Assembly: GCF_003048255.1 (NCBI RefSeq) | Contig: NZ_CP028487.1 | Location: forward strand, 3,162,001 to 3,226,000 | DNA length: 64,000 bases | Reading direction: 5' to 3' | Source of the DNA: Yersinia massiliensis | Lineage (GTDB): Bacteria > Pseudomonadota > Gammaproteobacteria > Enterobacterales > Enterobacteriaceae | Shown here: piece by piece, positions 60,109-64,000 of the stretch | How the letters are laid out: every line of letters starts with the position of its first letter | Numbering within the stretch: the first letter of the stretch is position 1 | Notes under the pieces: generated by a model | Databases searched by the model: none | Seen by the model: the letters and a program-made list of their open reading frames with translations, nothing else | What the model was told of the DNA's origin: nothing | Made by a program: the position numbers and the translations under genes

Positions 60109-61098
60109 CTATCCCAATAAGATCCGTGCACCAATTTTAATCGGCGCAAAGTTATCGTTTGATACCCCCGCTTCCGCTAACGCTAATTTGAGTTGTTGCG
60201 GGGGTTCATCCAACGACTCATCTGCCAACTCAAATACTCCCCAATGAATCGGCACTGTTATAGGCTGCTCTAATTGCTGGAATAACTGCACTGATTGCTG
60301 CGGGTCCATATGCTGCGCTTGCATAAACCAGCGAGGGGCATAAGCACCAATCGGTAATGCAGCATAATTGAATGGCCCCAACCGCTCGCCTATAGTCAGC
60401 AATTGCTGGCAATAACCGGTGTCACCAGTGAAATAAAAGTTGATTCCATCGCGTTTGACCACCCACCCCGACCATAGACTTTGGTTGCGATCCCAAGGCG
60501 TTCGCATGCTCCAATGACGGGCCGGTACACAATGAAACTCAAATTCAGCGGCCGTCGTTGTATCCCACCAATCCAGCTCATGAACATGGCGAGCACCGTG
60601 TTGCAGTAGCCAATTTTTCAGTCCTAGGGGGGCCAAAAAGGTGATATCGGGAAAGCGCCGCAATAATTGGTTAATCGTAGTGACATCCAAATGATCGTAG
60701 TGATTATGGGAAATCACCACCACATCGATTTGCGGCAATGCCTTGACTCTGGCGGGAACTGGGGTTTTACGAGCAGGCCCGTAAAAATTTAGCGGCGAAG
60801 CACGGCTGGATAACACAGGATCAAACAACACTGTCTTTCCAGCCACACGCAGCAAAAGCGAGGCATGCCCTAACCACCACAACGCATCTTGTTGACCACT
60901 AAAATCTGCCGCCTGCCACCAGTCATTGATGAACTGTGTGTAGCCCTGCTGAGGCGGTTTTGGTAATGCTTGGCGTTTACGTTCTTCACGCCAGCGCTTC
61001 AAATCTTGCGGATGATGAATAACTGGCTCCAGATTCTGGAATCCAAACTCCGTGTGATGGGGTTTACTGGCATCGTAATAAGGGTTTTTCTTCGCCAT
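60109..61098 (-). CDS. Metallo-beta-lactamase-fold hydrolase, NAPE-PLD/RomA-like
   Basis: A 329-residue protein with the metal motif HNHYDHLD (His131, His133, Asp135, His136), then further ligands in VPARHWS, FTGDTGY and PIHWGVFEL. This pattern fits the NAPE-PLD-like branch of the metallo-beta-lactamase superfamily. Substrate is unknown; phosphodiester or lactone hydrolysis are both possible. No clear signal peptide (MAKKNPYYDASKPHHTEFGF). Confidence 0.85.
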   Translation of the reverse strand: MAKKNPYYDASKPHHTEFGFQNLEPVIHHPQDLKRWREERKRQALPKPPQQGYTQFINDWWQAADFSGQQDALWWLGHASLLLRVAGKTVLFDPVLSSRASPLNFYGPARKTPVPARVKALPQIDVVVISHNHYDHLDVTTINQLLRRFPDITFLAPLGLKNWLLQHGARHVHELDWWDTTTAAEFEFHCVPARHWSMRTPWDRNQSLWSGWVVKRDGINFYFTGDTGYCQQLLTIGERLGPFNYAALPIGAYAPRWFMQAQHMDPQQSVQLFQQLEQPITVPIHWGVFELADESLDEPPQQLKLALAEAGVSNDNFAPIKIGARILLG

Positions 61099-61354
61099 TT
61101 TATTCCTTTACTGCTCACTGCAATGACAGCCAACAGGCATGATTAGGCTGCGCCTATCGTTATTTATTCATTCTCAATAGCATCACTTTAACACGCCAAG
61201 CGATAGACCTAATACTGGTGATGATATTTCAGTTTGCCGATGAAAATCTTGCCACATCGGTCACGGTCATAATTAGCGTAAAGAGGCATTATCGCGTATG
61301 TGCATTATCACGGGCATTTCAGTGTTTTGTTGAAAATCCTCAATCACCACTAAT

Positions 61355-61368
61355 TTGATTTATATCAA
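61355..61368. promoter_or_regulatory. FNR-like box upstream of togT
   Basis: TTGATTTATATCAA matches the FNR consensus TTGAT-N4-ATCAA perfectly. It could also serve CRP weakly (TTTGA-N6-TCAAT). It lies about 145 bases before the start codon. The remaining 61099-61512 gap holds the promoter and the KdgR box. Confidence 0.65.
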
Positions 61369-61476
61369 TTTATCACTGTAATACGCGCCATTTCAGAGCC
61401 AAAAAAACCTTTTCGTGATCTAGCCCTCATTTTTAAAAACGCCATACCTTTATAAAGAAAACAGATATCCATTATT

Positions 61477-61495
61477 TATGAAACATTGTTTTAAT
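61477..61495. promoter_or_regulatory. KdgR box upstream of togT
   Basis: TATGAAACATTGTTTTAAT agrees at 17 of 19 positions with the KdgR consensus AATRAAAYNNYRTTTYATT. It lies 17 bases before the start codon, placed to block initiation. KdgR represses pectin and oligogalacturonide genes until 2-keto-3-deoxygluconate accumulates. Confidence 0.8.
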
Positions 61496-61512
61496 TTGAG
61501 GTGGCAGTTTAA

Positions 61513-63039
61513 ATGAGTAAACCTATTACAACCAGGCACACATTGGCATATGGGAGTGCCAATTTATTGGGCAGTGGGGCGTTAGCCATCAGCGGTGCTT
61601 GGCTGATGTATTTCTACACCACCTTTTGCGGATTGTCTGTCGTCGAAGCCGCTACAATTTTTTCAATCGCCAGTATTCTCGATGCTATTAGTAACCCAAT
61701 CATGGGTTATATCACCGATAACTTCTACAACACTCGCTTGGGCCGCATCTTTGGTCGGCGTCGCTTCTTTATCTTGCTGGGTATTCCACTCGTATTAGTC
61801 TATCCGATGCTCTGGATGAGTGGCTTTGGTTTCTGGTATTACCTGCTGACCTACGCGCTGTTTGAGCTGATTTATACCTCCATCATGGTGCCTTATGAAA
61901 CATTGGCAACCGAGATGACCACTGACTTTGCTAAACGCTCAAAATTAACCGGTTCCAAAGCCATTTTCGGTAAAGTTGCTAACTTTTTAGCGGCCTTTAT
62001 TCCCGGACAATTTATTGCTATTTATGGCAAAGATTCAGCGACCCCCTTCCTCTATACCGGTATCGCCTACGGCTTGATTATGTGCTTCGCGATGATCTGG
62101 CTGTACAGTTCCTCATGGGAACGTCCAGCCAGTGAAGTGGTACGTGAAACCACCAGCAGTTTGGGTCAAGCACTGAAAAAACTGTGTGTGGACATGGCAT
62201 CTACCTTCCATTTACGTATTTTCCGCAAGCATTTGGGCATGTATTTGTTCGGTTTCGGTGCTGAATGGTTGTTCGCTTCCGCCTTTACCTACTTTATTAT
62301 TTTTGGCTTGGGCCAAGATGCTGCACTGGTTTCTCAGCTCAACAGCTTCAGTTCAATCATGCAGTTGATCTCAACCGCCGTCTTTATTGGTATATGCGTC
62401 AAAATGGGCTTTGCCCGTCCGTTCCGTATTGCCTTGCAAGTGGTGATAGTCAGTGTCATTGCCTATGCCGCGCTCTATTTTACGGGCTGGTCACAAACAA
62501 CAACTGTGGTTGTTTTATTCGGCATCACTGCGGTATTCGGCTTAAGTACCGGTGGTATTTATTACATTCCGTGGACGGTTTATACCTTCCTGGCCGATGT
62601 AGACGAAGTATTAACAGGCCGTCGCCGTGAAGGGATATACGCAGGTGCCATGACCTTTGCCGGTAAAATGGTTCGCTCGATTATTGTCTTTGCCATGGGT
62701 TGGACATTAAGCCGCTTTGGTTTTGTGTCAGGTCAATCAAGTCAACCAGAAGTGGCGGTACAAGCAATTGTGGGTGTATTTGCTATCGGGGTCATCTCAC
62801 TGGCGCTAGTGGCGATTTACTACACTACGCAAATGAAGTTAGACCGTAAGAATCATAAAATTCTGCTGGAAGAAATTGATCGTATTAAAAGTGGCGGTGC
62901 CATGGCGGATATCCCTGCACACGCCAGAGCCGTTGCTGAAGAGTTAACCGGCTGGAAGTATGAGCAATGCTGGGGAAATAACCCACTAGGCATGAAAGAA
63001 ACTTCCACTGTGATCCCTAAACCGGTGACAGAAAGTTAA
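61513..63039 (+). CDS. togT: Oligogalacturonide transporter TogT (GPH family)
   Basis: A 508-residue sugar:cation symporter of the glycoside-pentoside-hexuronide family with about twelve hydrophobic segments. Stretches YGSANLLGSGALAISGAWLM, NPIMGYITDNFYNTRLGR, MVPYETLATEMT, HLGMYLFGFGAEWLFAS and DEVLTGRRREGIYAGAMT match TogT of pectinolytic enterobacteria as I recall it. It would import unsaturated oligogalacturonides made by pectate lyases. The KdgR box upstream supports this role and links it to the uxuAB genes at 11-14 kb. Confidence 0.88.
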   Translation: MSKPITTRHTLAYGSANLLGSGALAISGAWLMYFYTTFCGLSVVEAATIFSIASILDAISNPIMGYITDNFYNTRLGRIFGRRRFFILLGIPLVLVYPMLWMSGFGFWYYLLTYALFELIYTSIMVPYETLATEMTTDFAKRSKLTGSKAIFGKVANFLAAFIPGQFIAIYGKDSATPFLYTGIAYGLIMCFAMIWLYSSSWERPASEVVRETTSSLGQALKKLCVDMASTFHLRIFRKHLGMYLFGFGAEWLFASAFTYFIIFGLGQDAALVSQLNSFSSIMQLISTAVFIGICVKMGFARPFRIALQVVIVSVIAYAALYFTGWSQTTTVVVLFGITAVFGLSTGGIYYIPWTVYTFLADVDEVLTGRRREGIYAGAMTFAGKMVRSIIVFAMGWTLSRFGFVSGQSSQPEVAVQAIVGVFAIGVISLALVAIYYTTQMKLDRKNHKILLEEIDRIKSGGAMADIPAHARAVAEELTGWKYEQCWGNNPLGMKETSTVIPKPVTES

Positions 63040-63063
63040 TTGATCTGAAGTGAACTCATCAAG

Positions 63064-63092
63064 CGCATCGGCCTCCCTCCGATGCGTTTTTT
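63064..63092 (+). terminator. Intrinsic terminator after togT
   Basis: CGCATCGG / CCGATGCG with a 7-base loop is followed by TTTTTT. Confidence 0.92.
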
Positions 63093-63254
63093 GCATGAGT
63101 ATTGAGAGGATGCAGATTGCGATACCATTTGCGTATTTACGGCTTCCCTTCTACTGAAAATGTAAATTATTTGTCTACTCGAAAATTTCAGCATGTTTTA
63201 TTCACATATCCGATTACTATAAGTTCACGACTGCTTATTGTTTGATTTTTTGAT

Positions 63255-64000
63255 ATGGATAAAAGAGTGCTGAAACATTTTTCCTTCTCGCTGCTGGCCG
63301 CTGCCCTATTCACCACCTCCTTGCACAGCCAAGCCAAAACAGAGCTTTTGACTTCACAAGTTGTGGACCAATACGCCGAACATATTTTCTATAACAGTGG
63401 TGCCATGGGAATGGCGTTGGTGGTTATCGATAACAATCAAGTGGTCAACCGCAGTTTTGGTGAAACCAAACCGGGCAACAACCTGCGCCCACGACCTGAC
63501 TCATTAATTCGCATTGCCTCCATTACCAAGCTGATGACCAGTGAAGTGATGGTTAAGCTGGCCGATGATGGCACGGTTAAATTGACCGATCCGCTACGGA
63601 AATACGCACCTAAGGGTGCCAAGGTGCCTGCTTATAATACCAAACAACCGATTACCTTGTTGAATCTTGCCAGCCATACCAGTGGCCTGCCCCGCGAGCA
63701 ACCCGGTGGCCCACAGAAAAGACCCGTATTCACTTGGCCAACCAAAGATAACCGCTGGCAGTGGCTGAAACAGGCGACCGTGACCGTACCACCGGGTGTC
63801 AGAGCCGCGTACTCCAACTTAGCCTATGACTTACTGGCTGATGCGCTATCACGGGCTTCTGGCAAACCTTATACCAGCTTACTGCGTGATAAAATTACCG
63901 CGCCGCTGGGCATGAAAAATACCACCCTCACCCCAACGGCAGAGCAATGTAGTCGCCTGATGGTCGGCGTTGGCAGCAGCCGCTGTGAGAACACCCTTGC
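63255..64000 (+). CDS. ampH: AmpH-type penicillin-binding protein (truncated by window edge)
   Basis: The first 248 codons are visible. The signal peptide is followed by a class C beta-lactamase-like domain. The SxxK motif is SITK (in IRIASITKLMTSE), and the YxN motif is YSN (in AAYSNLAYDLLADAL). It is very close to E. coli AmpH (HIFYNSGAMGMALVVIDNNQ, LPREQPGG, RPVFTWPT), a DD-endopeptidase/carboxypeptidase of peptidoglycan turnover. The start is the ATG at 63255, with a weak ribosome site; a GTG at 63267 is an alternative. The C-terminal third is outside the window. Confidence 0.93.
   Translation, partial: MDKRVLKHFSFSLLAAALFTTSLHSQAKTELLTSQVVDQYAEHIFYNSGAMGMALVVIDNNQVVNRSFGETKPGNNLRPRPDSLIRIASITKLMTSEVMVKLADDGTVKLTDPLRKYAPKGAKVPAYNTKQPITLLNLASHTSGLPREQPGGPQKRPVFTWPTKDNRWQWLKQATVTVPPGVRAAYSNLAYDLLADALSRASGKPYTSLLRDKITAPLGMKNTTLTPTAEQCSRLMVGVGSSRCENTL

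Overview
The window is enterobacterial chromosome, most probably Yersinia of the enterocolitica-like group. The genus is an inference from gene content, a Pla/OmpT-type omptin and protein similarity by eye; no search was run. From about 1 to 36 kb the gene order follows the E. coli 48-minute region closely: lysP-yeiE-yeiH-nfo-fruAKB-yeiW-yeiP-(uxuB at the yeiQ position)-yeiR-lpxT-mepS-pdeN-yejABEF-yejG-bcr-rsuA-radD-rplY-ndpA-yejL-lapC-proL. Differences from E. coli inside this backbone are a small membrane protein gene beside yeiE, a Nudix gene where setB would lie, an mtr tryptophan permease, a divergent uxuA/uxuB pair with its own uxuR, and a lone short pilin-like gene before yeiR.

From the proline tRNA proL (35.9 kb) to about 56.5 kb the content is accessory. 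Just after proL come a DinI-family fragment and two very small membrane-protein genes that share an identical 16-base leader block. Then come a secreted esterase and a GC-rich type 1 fimbrial operon, fimACDFGH, on the minus strand. Its usher gene fimD is broken by a one-base insertion in a run of four C, and neither fimI nor a fimB/fimE-type recombinase is present. A beta-glucoside PTS and phospho-beta-glucosidase operon with an RpiR-type regulator follows, and then a second, intact chaperone-usher operon with two chaperones. About 1 kb of AT-rich DNA with heptamer repeats follows. The block ends at an intact dinI-like gene under a clear LexA box.

From 57 kb to the end the window carries an omptin protease with an altered catalytic aspartate, a chemoreceptor whose sensor domain carries the complete amino-acid-binding motif, a metallo-beta-lactamase-fold hydrolase, a TogT-type oligogalacturonide transporter behind FNR-like and KdgR-like sites, and the 5' part of ampH.

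Several regulatory circuits can be read directly: two Cra sites before fruBKA, a TrpR operator before mtr, matching GntR-type operators in the uxuA-uxuB gap and before uxuR, a KdgR box at togT, and a LexA box at the dinI-like gene. The uxu genes and togT fit one theme, uptake and breakdown of pectin-derived uronides. The fimbriae and the omptin are surface factors. No CRISPR array, complete prophage or intact insertion sequence was found.
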